In this document: in pieces, positions 1-6,228 of the stretch
Layout of the letters: the number at the start of each line of letters is the position of its first letter
Position numbering within the stretch: position 1 is the first letter of the stretch
From: an uncultured Hyphomicrobiales bacterium
GTDB lineage: Bacteria > Pseudomonadota > Alphaproteobacteria > Rhizobiales > Beijerinckiaceae
Reading direction: 5' to 3'
NCBI GenBank assembly: GCA_903916165.1
Contig: CAIWVR010000353.1
Location: 1 to 8,184 of the forward strand
Length of the DNA: 8,184 nucleotides
Made by a program: the position numbers and the translations under genes
Notes under the pieces: generated by a model
What the model was told of the DNA's origin: nothing
The model's input: the letters and a program-made list of their open reading frames with translations, nothing else
Database searches by the model: none

Positions 1-73
1 GGGGGGAGAGGACATGCCAGGAACACCTTTCGTCCCGTCGTAATCTAGCGGCTCCGCTCGACCCTTCAACGTC

Positions 74-1234
74 TCAGTTCAATTCGCTGTCATGCCGCGA
101 GAAAAGCCAGGCGGCACCGAGCCCGACCGCGCCGAGCAGAACGCCATTGGCGATCAGCATGGGCGACAGACCCAGATGCTGCAGGCCATAGCCGAAGATG
201 ACCGGACCGAGCGCCTGGCCCATGAAAAAGGAGAAGGCATGCATGGAGAAGGCGGAGGCGCGGGCGGCCGGGGCCAGCGACGACACTTCCGTCTGCACCG
301 AATTGTGCAGCATCACGAAACCAAAGCCGAGCAGGGTGAAAAAGCCCGCCAGCGCGATCCAGTCCGGCAGCCAGGCGGTCGCTGCGAGGGCGAAGGCACC
401 GATCGTGCCCCCCGCGGCCATGAAGCCGACGCGGGTGAAAAACCGCATCAGCCAGCCCAGGATGAGCGAACAGATGAGGCCGCCGACGCCAATGCCAGCG
501 ATCACGAAGCCCGCCTCGCGCGGGCCGCCGAGATGGTTGGTCTCCAGAATGTCCGACACGTAGGGCGTCACCCCGAAGATCGCGATGGCCTCGAAAAAGA
601 CCGTGCCGAAACAAAGCCAGCTTTTGGGATTGGCGAAGACCGCGCCATAGCGGCGAAAGGCGCTGCCGACGCCGAAGGCCTGGGAGACCACCTTTTGCGG
701 CTCCTGCAATTTCCAAAGCGCACCAAGCGCGGCGGTGAATGTGATGCAGGCGGCGAGCAGGAAGAAACCGCGCCAGCCGACCGTGACAGCGAGCAGGCCG
801 GACAAAGTCGAGGTAAATATCTGGCCGATCAGCGTAACAGCCAGAAAGCGAGCCATGGCAACCTGCCGCTTCTCGGGTGGAAACGTGTCGCCAATCAGCG
901 CCATGGCGACCGGCATGGTGCCGCCGGCCGCAAGGCCGCCGATAAAGCGCATGCTGAGCATGGATTCGAAATTGGGCGCAAAGGCCCCGATGATCAGTGT
1001 GCCTGTCAGCACGAAAAGGCAGATGGCGAGCAGGCGGCCCTTGCCGAAAACGTCGCCGATGGGGCCAAGGACCGGCTGGCTGAGCGCAAAGGGCAGGGCA
1101 TAGGCCGAGGACACCAGCGCGGCGGTTGCCACGGGCACGGAAAAGTCGCGTGCGAGCGATGTCACCAACGGGTCGACCGAACGGTAGGCAACAGAGCTTG
1201 CAAGCCCGCACAGGCTGATCAGGAACAGGAGCAT
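74..1234 (-). CDS. MFS transporter, drug/sugar efflux (DHA1-like)
   Basis: A 386-residue, very hydrophobic protein of the length expected for a 12-helix major facilitator. Residues 57-67 (GPIGDVFGKGR) match the loop 2-3 motif A with its Asp at 61. Residues 96-116 (RFIGG...GGTMPVAMALIGD) are helix-4-like, and GWRGFF at 153-158 follows the fifth helix as in DHA1 efflux pumps. It should export small molecules across the inner membrane by proton antiport; the substrate cannot be read from sequence. The ATG at 1234 begins directly in helix 1 without a cytoplasmic tail or a convincing Shine-Dalgarno. The same frame continues upstream through CTC, TGG and CCA to a TAG at 1244-1246, and beyond it MDMRRHMT from an ATG at 1270. 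The native start may therefore have been lost to a nonsense change, with expression now depending on re-initiation at 1234. The family call is firm; start and activity are uncertain. Confidence 0.85.
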   Translation of the reverse strand: MLLFLISLCGLASSVAYRSVDPLVTSLARDFSVPVATAALVSSAYALPFALSQPVLGPIGDVFGKGRLLAICLFVLTGTLIIGAFAPNFESMLSMRFIGGLAAGGTMPVAMALIGDTFPPEKRQVAMARFLAVTLIGQIFTSTLSGLLAVTVGWRGFFLLAACITFTAALGALWKLQEPQKVVSQAFGVGSAFRRYGAVFANPKSWLCFGTVFFEAIAIFGVTPYVSDILETNHLGGPREAGFVIAGIGVGGLICSLILGWLMRFFTRVGFMAAGGTIGAFALAATAWLPDWIALAGFFTLLGFGFVMLHNSVQTEVSSLAPAARASAFSMHAFSFFMGQALGPVIFGYGLQHLGLSPMLIANGVLLGAVGLGAAWLFSRHDSELN

Positions 1235-1300
1235 GAGCCATGGCTAGGTCATGTGGCGGCGCATGTCCATGGCGGCGGGGGCGTCACTCTGGCCTCGTCC

Positions 1301-1437
1301 TTGTGAGGAGCCGAAGGCGATGCGGCAATCCATCTTCAGGAAGCAGATGCAGGCACCTGCATATGCCGCTCTGCGGCATCGGTTTCGCTGAGGTAAAGAT
1401 GGATTGCCACGGAGCTCACGCTCCTCGCAATGACGGC
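1301..1437. repeat. Palindromic intergenic repeat, copy A
   Basis: Outer inverted arms are CAATCCATCTT at 1326-1336 and AAGATGGATTG at 1396-1406, extended by GAGGAGC-like sequence on the left and GCTCCTCGCAATGACGG on the right. Between the arms lie two perfect small hairpins: ATGCAGG-ca-CCTGCAT (about 1347-1362) and ATGCCGC-TCT-GCGGCAT (1363-1379). The outer arms are shared with copy B at 3156-3252, so this is a dispersed element, not a gene-specific terminator. No U-run follows either hairpin. The type (CATTGCGAG...AAGCAATCCAT) is common in intergenic spaces of alphaproteobacteria. The gap also contains the lost 5' end of the transporter gene. Confidence 0.75.
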
Positions 1438-1438
1438 A

Positions 1439-2194
1439 TCACGCAATAAACCCCTCGAAAATCATCTGGTTCGCAAACGCATCCGCGCGCGCCACATCGG
1501 CGGGGGTGCGCACCGTCCAGGCCAGCACTGGCATGCCCTGCGCGCGACACAGGGACGCGATGGCGTGCGGCAGGTCGGCCACGCACCAGGATAGAAAATC
1601 GGGTCGCGTCTCGTTCCAATGCGTCAGCGTGGTCATGGAAAGCCGCTGTGTGTCACTCAGCATCTCCCAGCCGCTTCCCGCGAAACTGGCTTCCGCCACA
1701 AGTCCCAGCGGAACATGGCCTATGCCGAGCGACGCCCCCTCGCGGCGCAGGAAGGCCATGACCTGCGGATCGAAACTCTTCAGCGCCAGCCGTCCCCCGT
1801 AACCGGCGGCAATCTGAGCGGTGCGCGCGGCCAGCCGCAAATCACCATCGAAGCGGCTCTTGATCTCGCAGATCACGGGCGTCGCGCCGGCGATGTCGGC
1901 GAGCCAGTCGGTGAGCATCGGGATGCTGTCGTCACTGCCGCGCAGGCCGATGCGGGCGATGGCTGCGGCACTCAGCGCATCGACGCGCCCCTGGGCGTCG
2001 GTCAGGCGGTCCAGTTCGTCATCATGAAAGACCATGGCGTCGCCGTCAGACGAGATCTGCACGTCGCATTCGATGGCATAGCCATGTGCGAGGGCCGCGC
2101 GCGCCGCCGACAGCGCGTTTTCGATCCGCCGCGCCGCGCGATCATGCAAGCCGCGATGGGCAACGGGGCGATTTGTGAGCCAGTCGAACATCAT
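1439..2194 (-). CDS. Glycerophosphodiester phosphodiesterase (GDPD/UgpQ-like)
   Basis: A 251-residue TIM-barrel phosphodiesterase that hydrolyses glycerophosphodiesters such as glycerophosphocholine to glycerol-3-phosphate and an alcohol. The family signature is intact: AHRG with His13 and Arg14, IEN with Glu25, IECDVQ with Glu42 and Asp44 (metal ligands), and VFHDDELDRLT with the second catalytic His57. There is no signal peptide, so it should be cytoplasmic, as in UgpQ and unlike periplasmic GlpQ. The frame is open up to 2329, but the extra 45 residues are Arg-rich, resemble no GDPD and would run over the start of the divergent eipB. Two adjacent ATGs (2194, 2191) follow GGGGA; the second has the better spacing, so the start may be 2191. 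The 118 bp to eipB must hold both promoters; I see no convincing box there. No ugp transport genes are nearby. Confidence 0.88.
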   Translation of the reverse strand: MMFDWLTNRPVAHRGLHDRAARRIENALSAARAALAHGYAIECDVQISSDGDAMVFHDDELDRLTDAQGRVDALSAAAIARIGLRGSDDSIPMLTDWLADIAGATPVICEIKSRFDGDLRLAARTAQIAAGYGGRLALKSFDPQVMAFLRREGASLGIGHVPLGLVAEASFAGSGWEMLSDTQRLSMTTLTHWNETRPDFLSWCVADLPHAIASLCRAQGMPVLAWTVRTPADVARADAFANQMIFEGFIA

Positions 2195-2312
2195 ATCCCC
2201 GCCGATCTTGCCGCAGCCCTGTGCAGGGCGGTGTTGGCACCCTATTTCTGCCATGTGTCGTGATTCATGTCTCTGTCGATCCCGACGGGGCCAAATGCGG
2301 AGCAGCGCTGAT

Positions 2313-3140
2313 ATGAGAATTTCGAGCATTCCGCTTCTGGCGCTGTCGCTCTTGTTTGGCGCACAGGTGTGGGCGGCCGAGACGGTGCCTCCCTTGCCTT
2401 TCGCGGCCCATCGCGCGGTCTACGACCTGAGGCTGGCCAAGAGCACGGGGTCTTCTGCACCGGTCAGCGCCCGCGGACGTATCGTGTTTGATTTTTCTGG
2501 CAGCGCCTGCGACGGATTCGTCACGACCTTTCGCCAGGTCACCGAGATGCAGCCCAACGAGGGTGACAGCCGCACCTCAGACATGCGCTCGACGACGTGG
2601 GAGGATGGTCCGGCCAGGACTTTGCGTTTCAAGATCGAGACGCTGGTCAATGGTCGCGTCAGCGAGACCATCGACGGGACCGCGCAGAAGGCGAAGGACG
2701 GCGAGGCGCTGTCGATCGACTTGCGGGCACCGAGGCGCGCCAAGCAGGACATCGCCACCGTGCCCTTGTTTCCCACCGAACAGGCCCGCCATCTCATCGC
2801 CGCCGCCAAGTCCGGCAAGAGAACCTTTGAGGCGAAAGTCTTCGACGGATCCGATGGCGGCATGAAGGTCTATGACACACTGACCGTCATCGGCCCGCAG
2901 GCGACCGGTGCGCCCGCCGATCCGGCGCTCCATCAAGGCACTATGGCCGTCATGCCGCGCTGGCCCTTGGTGATGAGCTATTTCGAACAGGACAAGCCGG
3001 ATGGAACGCCCAATTACGTGCTCGCCTTCGATCTTTACGAGAATGGCGTCTCGGGCAACCTGCGACTCGATTATGGCGATTTCGTTCTGGCGGGCTCGAT
3101 GAGCACGTTCGACCTGATGCCGGAAAAGGCCTGCAAATAG
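2313..3140 (+). CDS. eipB: Periplasmic cell-envelope integrity protein EipB (DUF1849)
   Basis: A 275-residue secreted protein. Residues 1-22 form a typical Sec signal peptide (MRISS, then LLALSLLFGA, cleavage near VWAA-ET). The mature part begins PFAAHRAVYDLRLA and carries the DUF1849 features SARGRIVFDFSGSACDGF, FRQVTEM, SDMRSTTWEDG and KVFDGSDGGMKVYDT. In Brucella EipB this fold is a periplasmic beta-spiral needed for envelope integrity under stress, locked by a disulfide between an early and a near-terminal cysteine. The mature protein here has exactly two cysteines, Cys66 and Cys274, in the matching places, which strongly supports the assignment. The start at 2313 is preceded by GGAG about 10 nt upstream and begins the signal peptide. 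The frame is open further upstream, but that part has no signal-like sequence and would overlap the GDPD gene. The gene is monocistronic, converging on dinB. Its molecular activity is unknown. Confidence 0.87.
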   Translation: MRISSIPLLALSLLFGAQVWAAETVPPLPFAAHRAVYDLRLAKSTGSSAPVSARGRIVFDFSGSACDGFVTTFRQVTEMQPNEGDSRTSDMRSTTWEDGPARTLRFKIETLVNGRVSETIDGTAQKAKDGEALSIDLRAPRRAKQDIATVPLFPTEQARHLIAAAKSGKRTFEAKVFDGSDGGMKVYDTLTVIGPQATGAPADPALHQGTMAVMPRWPLVMSYFEQDKPDGTPNYVLAFDLYENGVSGNLRLDYGDFVLAGSMSTFDLMPEKACK

Positions 3141-3155
3141 GGTGCATCAGACGCC

Positions 3156-3252
3156 CGTCATTGCGAGCGCAGCGAAGCAATCCATCTTTGCTTCAGTCAC
3201 GACCGCCCGAAGATGGATTGCCGCGTCGCTGCGCTCCTCGCAATGACGGCGG
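3156..3252. repeat. Palindromic intergenic repeat, copy B
   Basis: The left arm runs CGTCATTGCGAGCGCAGCGA then AGCAATCCATCTT (3156-3188). The right arm is its imperfect inverse, AAGATGGATTG then CGCTGCGCTCCTCGCAATGACG (3210-3248). Together they can fold into one long hairpin with about a 20-nt apex. The element fills the space between the convergent ends of eipB and dinB, so its transcript could sit at the 3' end of both mRNAs. It has no U-run and is therefore not a canonical terminator. It shares both arms with copy A at 1301-1437 but lacks that copy's two inner hairpins. Confidence 0.8.
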
Positions 3253-3265
3253 AAAGAGATGCGCT

Positions 3266-4534
3266 TTACTCATCCCCCTCAAACGCAATGCCGCGCACGA
3301 CGGCGGCGCCGCCGAATTTGGCGCGCAGGTCGTCCATGGCCTTTTCGCGGGCCTTGTCGCGTGTGACCTGCGTGTCTGCCAGATCGCCGTGGTCGGCTTC
3401 GGTCGCATCCGCCAGCGCGCCGGCACCGACGCCGATCAGGCGAAAAGCTGAACCATCGGCTTCCTTCTCCAGCAGCTCTCGCGCGGCGGAGAACACGCGG
3501 CTGGCCAGTTGCGTCGGCTCGTTCAAGGTCCTTGCGCGCGTGCGGCTTTTGAAATCTTTGGTCTTCAATTTGAGCGTGATGGTGGTGCCCGCCAGGTCGC
3601 TCGCCTTCAGGCGCGCCGAGACTTTCTCGCAAAGCTGGTAGAGAATCCGCGTCAGCGTCCTGACGTCGCGCACGTCCTTGTCGAAGGTGGTCTCGGACGA
3701 GATGCTTTTTGTCTCGCGCTCCGGGCTGACGGAACGCATATCGATGCCGCGCGCCAGGTGCCAGAGCCGGGTGCCTTCGCCGCCGTAGCGGCGCAGGAGG
3801 TCGCGCTCTTCCGCGCGTTGCAGGTCGCCGATCCATCGAAAGCCATCGCCGGCGAGTTTCTCCCGCGTGACCGCGCCGACACCCCAGATCAGGCCGACCG
3901 GCTTGTCGCGCAGGAATTCGACGGCATCGGCGCGTCCGATCACCGCAAACCCGCGCGGCTTGTCGATGTCGGAGGCGATTTTTGCGAGAAACTTGCAATA
4001 GGACAGGCCGACCGAAACACTGATGCCGATGTCGCGCTCGATGTCGCGTGCGAGGCGGGCGAGCACGAGATCGGCGGTGGCACCGTGCAGGCGCTCCGTG
4101 CCGGTGAGATCGAGAAAGGCCTCGTCGATCGACACGGGCTCGACCAGGGGGGTGAGATTGCGCATTCGATGACGCACCTGCGCGCCGACCTCGGCATATT
4201 TGTGCATGTCGGGGCGGATCACCACCGCATCAGGGCAGGCCTGCAGCGCCTTGAACATCGGCATGGCCGAGCGCACCCCGAAGGTCCGCGCGACATAGCA
4301 GCAGGTCGCGACCACCCCGCGTGTTCCGCCGCCGATAATGACGGGCCTGTCGCGCAGCGCCGGATTGTCGCGCTTCTCGACGGCGGCATAGAAGGCGTCG
4401 CAATCGATATGGGCGATGGTGAGTTGCGTGCGCTCCTCATGTGCGATGACGCGCGGCGAGCCGCAGGCGCGGCATCGGCTGGCACGGCTTGCGCTTTCTG
4501 CCAGACAGTCGCGACAGAGGAGGCTGGCGTTCAA
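3266..4534 (-). CDS. dinB: DNA polymerase IV (Y-family, DinB)
   Basis: A 422-residue translesion polymerase. The palm motif [14 protein letters not shown] gives metal ligand Asp44, with Tyr49 aligned to the steric gate (Phe13 of E. coli Pol IV). [12 protein letters not shown] lies at 80-91 and the catalytic SIDEAFLD at 135-142 (Asp137, Glu138). The helix-hairpin-helix region (GLIWGVG) and the little-finger domain ([11 protein letters not shown] onward) follow. It inserts nucleotides opposite damaged bases and is error-prone. An N-terminal extension has two cysteine pairs, Cys7/Cys10 and Cys21/Cys24, like a zinc ribbon; similar extensions occur in rhizobial DinB. I see no QLxLGL-type clamp peptide at the C-terminus. 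The start is taken as TTG at 4534, overlapping the TGA of DUF3572 as TTGA and placing the protein just before LLCRDC. An in-frame ATG at 4645 would add 37 Arg-rich residues wholly inside DUF3572 and is unlikely. It is probably co-transcribed with DUF3572. Confidence 0.92.
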   Translation of the reverse strand: MNASLLCRDCLAESASRASRCRACGSPRVIAHEERTQLTIAHIDCDAFYAAVEKRDNPALRDRPVIIGGGTRGVVATCCYVARTFGVRSAMPMFKALQACPDAVVIRPDMHKYAEVGAQVRHRMRNLTPLVEPVSIDEAFLDLTGTERLHGATADLVLARLARDIERDIGISVSVGLSYCKFLAKIASDIDKPRGFAVIGRADAVEFLRDKPVGLIWGVGAVTREKLAGDGFRWIGDLQRAEERDLLRRYGGEGTRLWHLARGIDMRSVSPERETKSISSETTFDKDVRDVRTLTRILYQLCEKVSARLKASDLAGTTITLKLKTKDFKSRTRARTLNEPTQLASRVFSAARELLEKEADGSAFRLIGVGAGALADATEADHGDLADTQVTRDKAREKAMDDLRAKFGGAAVVRGIAFEGDE

Positions 4535-4899
4535 GGGTTGGTCCAGGGCGCGGGGCCCGCAAGGATCTCGCGCGCGGCGCCGATCATCTCGGGCGGCTTG
4601 CCGATGTCGGTGGCAAAGGCGAGCAGGGTGGCCTCGTCCGCGCATAAGTGATCGAGTATGGCAGAGAGGAACCCCGCCTCCGACGCCGCGGCACGCAGCG
4701 AGCCGTGGTCTATGCCGGTCAGCGCGAGGAAACGGTCCAGTCGTTCCGGATCAGCGGCGAGCCAGCCCAGCGCATCTATGGCGAGCGCGCTCGCCGATTC
4801 GTGGGTGATGCGCAGCGGGCGTGCAGCCAGAGGTTTGCGTGCGTCCATGCTTGCACGTATTGCGGGTTTTGGGTGAGGTTGAAACGGACGTTCGGTCAT
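4531..4899 (-). CDS. DUF3572 family protein
   Basis: A 122-residue, mostly helical, soluble protein with no signal peptide. The core ([20 protein letters not shown], then [33 protein letters not shown]) matches DUF3572, a small alphaproteobacterial family of unknown function that often sits between dinB and divK, as here. The first 30 residues are basic and variable. The family is usually about 90-100 residues, so the true start may be the in-frame ATG at 4848 (MDARKP) instead of the ATG at 4899; neither has a strong Shine-Dalgarno. The stop codon overlaps the dinB TTG start (TTGA), which suggests translational coupling. Its upstream region (4900-5014) is shared with the divergent divK. Linkage to dinB hints at a DNA-related role but does not prove it. 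Confidence 0.85.
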   Translation of the reverse strand: MTERPFQPHPKPAIRASMDARKPLAARPLRITHESASALAIDALGWLAADPERLDRFLALTGIDHGSLRAAASEAGFLSAILDHLCADEATLLAFATDIGKPPEMIGAAREILAGPAPWTNP

Positions 4900-5014
4900 C
4901 TTGGCTCACAGTTTTCGGCCGGGCGTAAGTTTTTTGCCGTAGATTCTGAATTCATCAACACACTTGGGTAATATAGACTGAGGTGGTCCCGCAGGCGGAG
5001 GCCCGGAAGAGCGT

Positions 5015-5401
5015 ATGTCCAAGAAAGTTCTCATCGTCGAAGACAATGAGCTTAACATGAAGCTCTTCAACGATCTTCTGGAAGCTCATGGCTATGCCAC
5101 CGTGCAGACGCGCAACGGGATGGAGGCGCTCGACCTCGTGCGCGTGCATCGTCCGGATTTGATCCTGATGGATATCCAGCTGCCGGAGGTGTCTGGTCTT
5201 CAGGTCACGCAATGGATCAAGGATGACCCCAGTCTGCGCCATATTCCCGTCATCGCGATCACGGCCTTCGCCATGAAAGGCGACGAGGAGAAGATCCGGC
5301 AGGGCGGCTGCGAAGCCTATCTCTCGAAGCCGATTTCCGTGGTCAAGTTTCTGGAAACCGTCCGCAATTTCATCGGAGGTCAGGACACGAAACCGGCCTA
5401 G
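5015..5401 (+). CDS. divK: Cell-cycle single-domain response regulator DivK
   Basis: A 128-residue stand-alone receiver domain. The acidic pocket is Glu9/Asp10, the phosphoacceptor Asp53 sits in LILMDIQLP, Thr83 in [10 protein letters not shown], and Lys105 in YLSKPI; Asp90, altered in a known Caulobacter divK allele, is present. Length and sequence match alphaproteobacterial DivK rather than the related CheY or CpdR proteins. DivK is phosphorylated by DivJ and dephosphorylated by PleC; DivK-P acts through DivL and CckA to lower CtrA activity and set cell polarity and division timing. GGAAGAG lies just upstream of the ATG. A TAATATA box at 4969-4975 could be the -10; I see no TTAA-N7-TTAA CtrA site in 4900-5014. 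The partner diguanylate cyclase gene pleD, often directly downstream, is absent here. No terminator is visible immediately after the stop. Confidence 0.92.
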   Translation: MSKKVLIVEDNELNMKLFNDLLEAHGYATVQTRNGMEALDLVRVHRPDLILMDIQLPEVSGLQVTQWIKDDPSLRHIPVIAITAFAMKGDEEKIRQGGCEAYLSKPISVVKFLETVRNFIGGQDTKPA

Positions 5402-5471
5402 GTGCCGCAATTTCGACGTGTTGCCTTGGTGTTGTCGAGGGATGGTCGGAATAGAGGGCGTTTCACATCAT

Positions 5472-5487
5472 GCGTTTACGTAAACGC
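5472..5487. promoter_or_regulatory. Perfect 16-bp palindrome, candidate operator
   Basis: GCGTTTAC-GTAAACGC is an exact palindrome without a spacer, which suits a dimeric repressor better than a terminator. A further half-site, GCGTTT, occurs in direct orientation at 5458-5463, 14 bp upstream. The palindrome ends about 50 bp before the TATAAT box at 5540, in a position suited to control of the downstream RNA promoter. No regulator is encoded next to it, so the binding protein is unknown. Confidence 0.45.
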
Positions 5488-5519
5488 GAGGGAAAAGTCT
5501 CGGAGCGCCCAGCTCGCGA

Positions 5520-5545
5520 TTGCTTTTCGTTTCGGGCTCTATAAT
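5520..5545 (+). promoter_or_regulatory. Promoter of the candidate small RNA
   Basis: An exact TATAAT lies at 5540-5545, rare in G+C-rich alphaproteobacterial DNA. TTGCTT at 5520-5525 is the best -35 match: the spacer is 14 bp to TATAAT, or 16 bp to the overlapping TAATTT at 5542-5547. The predicted transcript start is near 5552, just before the first hairpin of the RNA. Confidence 0.5.
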
Positions 5546-5551
5546 TTCAAT

Positions 5552-5746
5552 GGATGGGCAAGCCCATTGAGGCGTGCCGCGAGGCATGGCAAGCGAATAC
5601 CAGATACCCTACGGAGTGCTCAGGTCCGCCGCATCTCCTGGGTCCGTGGGGTCGGCCGGTTGGAAATGGTAGGAGTGGCCTCCTCGAAATGCCGCTTCTG
5701 ACCGGCCACCATTTCAAAGCCCTGGCGCAAGCCGGGGCTTTTTCTT
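5552..5746 (+). ncRNA. Candidate structured small RNA downstream of divK, family not recognised
   Basis: This 195-nt segment is framed by a TATAAT promoter and a Rho-independent terminator, and is densely paired. ATGGG-CAAG-CCCAT forms a hairpin at the 5' end, then TGCC-GCGA-GGCA with a GNRA loop. A long hairpin pairs 5606-5615 (ACCCTACGGA) with 5643-5652 (TCCGTGGGGT), with 5619-5624 (CTCAGG) pairing 5637-5642 (CCTGGG) inside it. AGGAG-TGGC-CTCCT folds at 5671-5684. Two helices compete near the 3' end: GGCCGGT 5654-5660 with ACCGGCC 5701-5707, or GAAATGGT 5663-5670 with ACCATTTC 5708-5715. CUCCUCG at 5680-5686 could pair with Shine-Dalgarno sequences if the local hairpin opens. I checked for tmRNA, SRP RNA, RNase P RNA and tRNA hallmarks and saw none; 6S RNA cannot be excluded by eye. 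The overlapping reading frame from 5554 runs through the terminator and is not counted as a gene. Confidence 0.6.
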
Positions 5747-5747
5747 T
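5718..5747 (+). terminator. Rho-independent terminator of the small RNA
   Basis: A 9-bp stem pairs AGCCCTGGC (5718-5726) with GCCGGGGCT (5731-5739) through one G-U pair, closed by a GCAA tetraloop and followed directly by TTTTCTTT. This is one of the two textbook terminators in the window. It faces away from divK and may also end divK read-through transcripts. Confidence 0.88.
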
Positions 5748-5776
5748 GTGGTCAGGCGGCAGTGCCTGTGGCACCC

Positions 5777-5907
5777 GCTTCTCCCAGGGGGAGAAGCTGT
5801 CCGCGGAGCGGACTGATGAGGGGATTCCATCTCAGCCGGATATGTCGTAACCCCTCACCCCGGCTCGGGGCGTCGCCCCGAGTCCGCCCTCTCCCGACGG
5901 GAGAGGG
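5777..5907. repeat. Five-hairpin dispersed repeat (REP/BIME-like)
   Basis: Five consecutive inverted repeats: GCTTCTCCC-agg-GGGAGAAGC (5777-5797), GTCCGC-gga-GCGGAC (5799-5813), TGAGGGG (5817-5823) with CCCCTCA (5851-5857), CTCGGGGC-gtc-GCCCCGAG (5864-5882), and CCCTCTCCC-gac-GGGAGAGGG (5887-5907). Four of the stems have 3-nt loops and perfect pairing. Elements of this make-up are scattered through many alphaproteobacterial genomes. It sits between two converging terminators, where insertion disturbs no transcript. Confidence 0.82.
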
Positions 5908-5922
5908 GTCTCGTGAAGGCCC

Positions 5923-5948
5923 AAAGAAAAAGCCGCCCGAAGGCGGCT
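5923..5948 (-). terminator. Rho-independent terminator of rpmG
   Basis: Read on the minus strand, AGCCGCC-TTCG-GGCGGCT is followed by TTTTCTTT. The UUCG tetraloop and U-run make it canonical. It begins 28 bases past the rpmG stop codon and converges with the small-RNA terminator at 5718-5747. Confidence 0.9.
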
Positions 5949-5976
5949 CTGTCTCGTCCAGAAACCGGAGAAGATC

Positions 5977-6144
5977 CTACTTGATCTTCGTTTCCTTGAA
6001 GTCGACGTGCTTGCGCACGACGGGATCGTATTTCTTGAAGGTGAACTTCTCGGTCTTCGTACGGGCGTTCTTCGACGTCACGTAAAAGAAGCCGGTGTCA
6101 GCCGTGGACAGGAGCTTGATCTTGATATTGGCGGCCTTGGCCAT
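5977..6144 (-). CDS. rpmG: 50S ribosomal protein L33 (bL33)
   Basis: A 55-residue basic protein, [20 protein letters not shown] then [20 protein letters not shown] and [15 protein letters not shown], matching alphaproteobacterial bL33 over its whole length. bL33 lies near the E site of the large subunit. It contains no cysteine, so it is the zinc-independent form (the other form has two CxxC pairs). The Shine-Dalgarno AGGA ends 9 nt before the ATG. It is separated from the Nudix gene by 126 bp that hold its own promoter (6229-6256) and a hairpin leader, and it ends in its own terminator, so it is probably a separate transcription unit. Confidence 0.96.
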   Translation of the reverse strand: MAKAANIKIKLLSTADTGFFYVTSKNARTKTEKFTFKKYDPVVRKHVDFKETKIK

Positions 6145-6162
6145 GGTCTGTCTTCCTGAAAG

Positions 6163-6217
6163 GGCCGGCGGAGGCCGGGAAAAAGGGGCGCGACCGACGG
6201 AAAGGAGCCATCGGTCG
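6163..6217 (-). promoter_or_regulatory. Structured rpmG leader, possible attenuator
   Basis: On the minus-strand RNA, CGACCGATGG (6217-6208) pairs with CCGUCGGUCG (6200-6191) over 10 bp around the loop CUCCUUU. One pair is a U-G wobble that exists only in this strand's RNA; the plus-strand RNA would have a C-A mismatch. After a 6-nt CGCCCC comes UUUUU (6184-6180), then a second hairpin CCGGC-CUCC-GCCGG (6178-6165) just before the Shine-Dalgarno. The first hairpin lies at the very start of the predicted transcript. It could be a leaky terminator, a protein-binding site or simply a stabilising 5' structure. Confidence 0.45.
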
Positions 6218-6228
6218 AATTGGCGCGC

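Noticed and set aside
1..43. Possible tail of a plus-strand gene ending at TAA 41-43 (GGEDMPGTPFVPS)
   Set aside because: Thirteen residues at the window edge with no recognisable motif; a frame this short is expected by chance.
92..1306. 404-residue plus-strand frame opposite the MFS gene
   Set aside because: Its composition is Gly/Arg/Glu/Asp/His-rich with no domain. It is the antisense shadow of a clear transporter.
2195..2312. Sigma-54-like TGGCAG...GTGCC upstream of the GDPD gene
   Set aside because: The GG to GC distance is 12 instead of 10, so it does not fit the -24/-12 rule.
3509..4651. 380-residue plus-strand frame opposite dinB
   Set aside because: Antisense shadow of dinB, which carries all catalytic motifs on the other strand.
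4900..5014. CtrA box upstream of divK
   Set aside because: No TTAA-N7-TTAA or close variant is present; only a TAATATA box is seen.
5676..5710. tRNA/tmRNA-like 3' end (CTCGAAAT followed by GGCCACCA)
   Set aside because: There is no 7-nt T-loop closed by a 5-bp stem, no matching acceptor stem and no tag-like reading frame. The CCACCA is part of the competing 3' helices.
5554..5850. 98-residue plus-strand reading frame over the small-RNA region (begins MGKPIEACREAW)
   Set aside because: It would start about 2 nt after the predicted transcript start, reads straight through a strong terminator and into the hairpin repeat, and has no ribosome binding site or recognisable domain. A short peptide ending earlier is not possible because there is no stop before the terminator.
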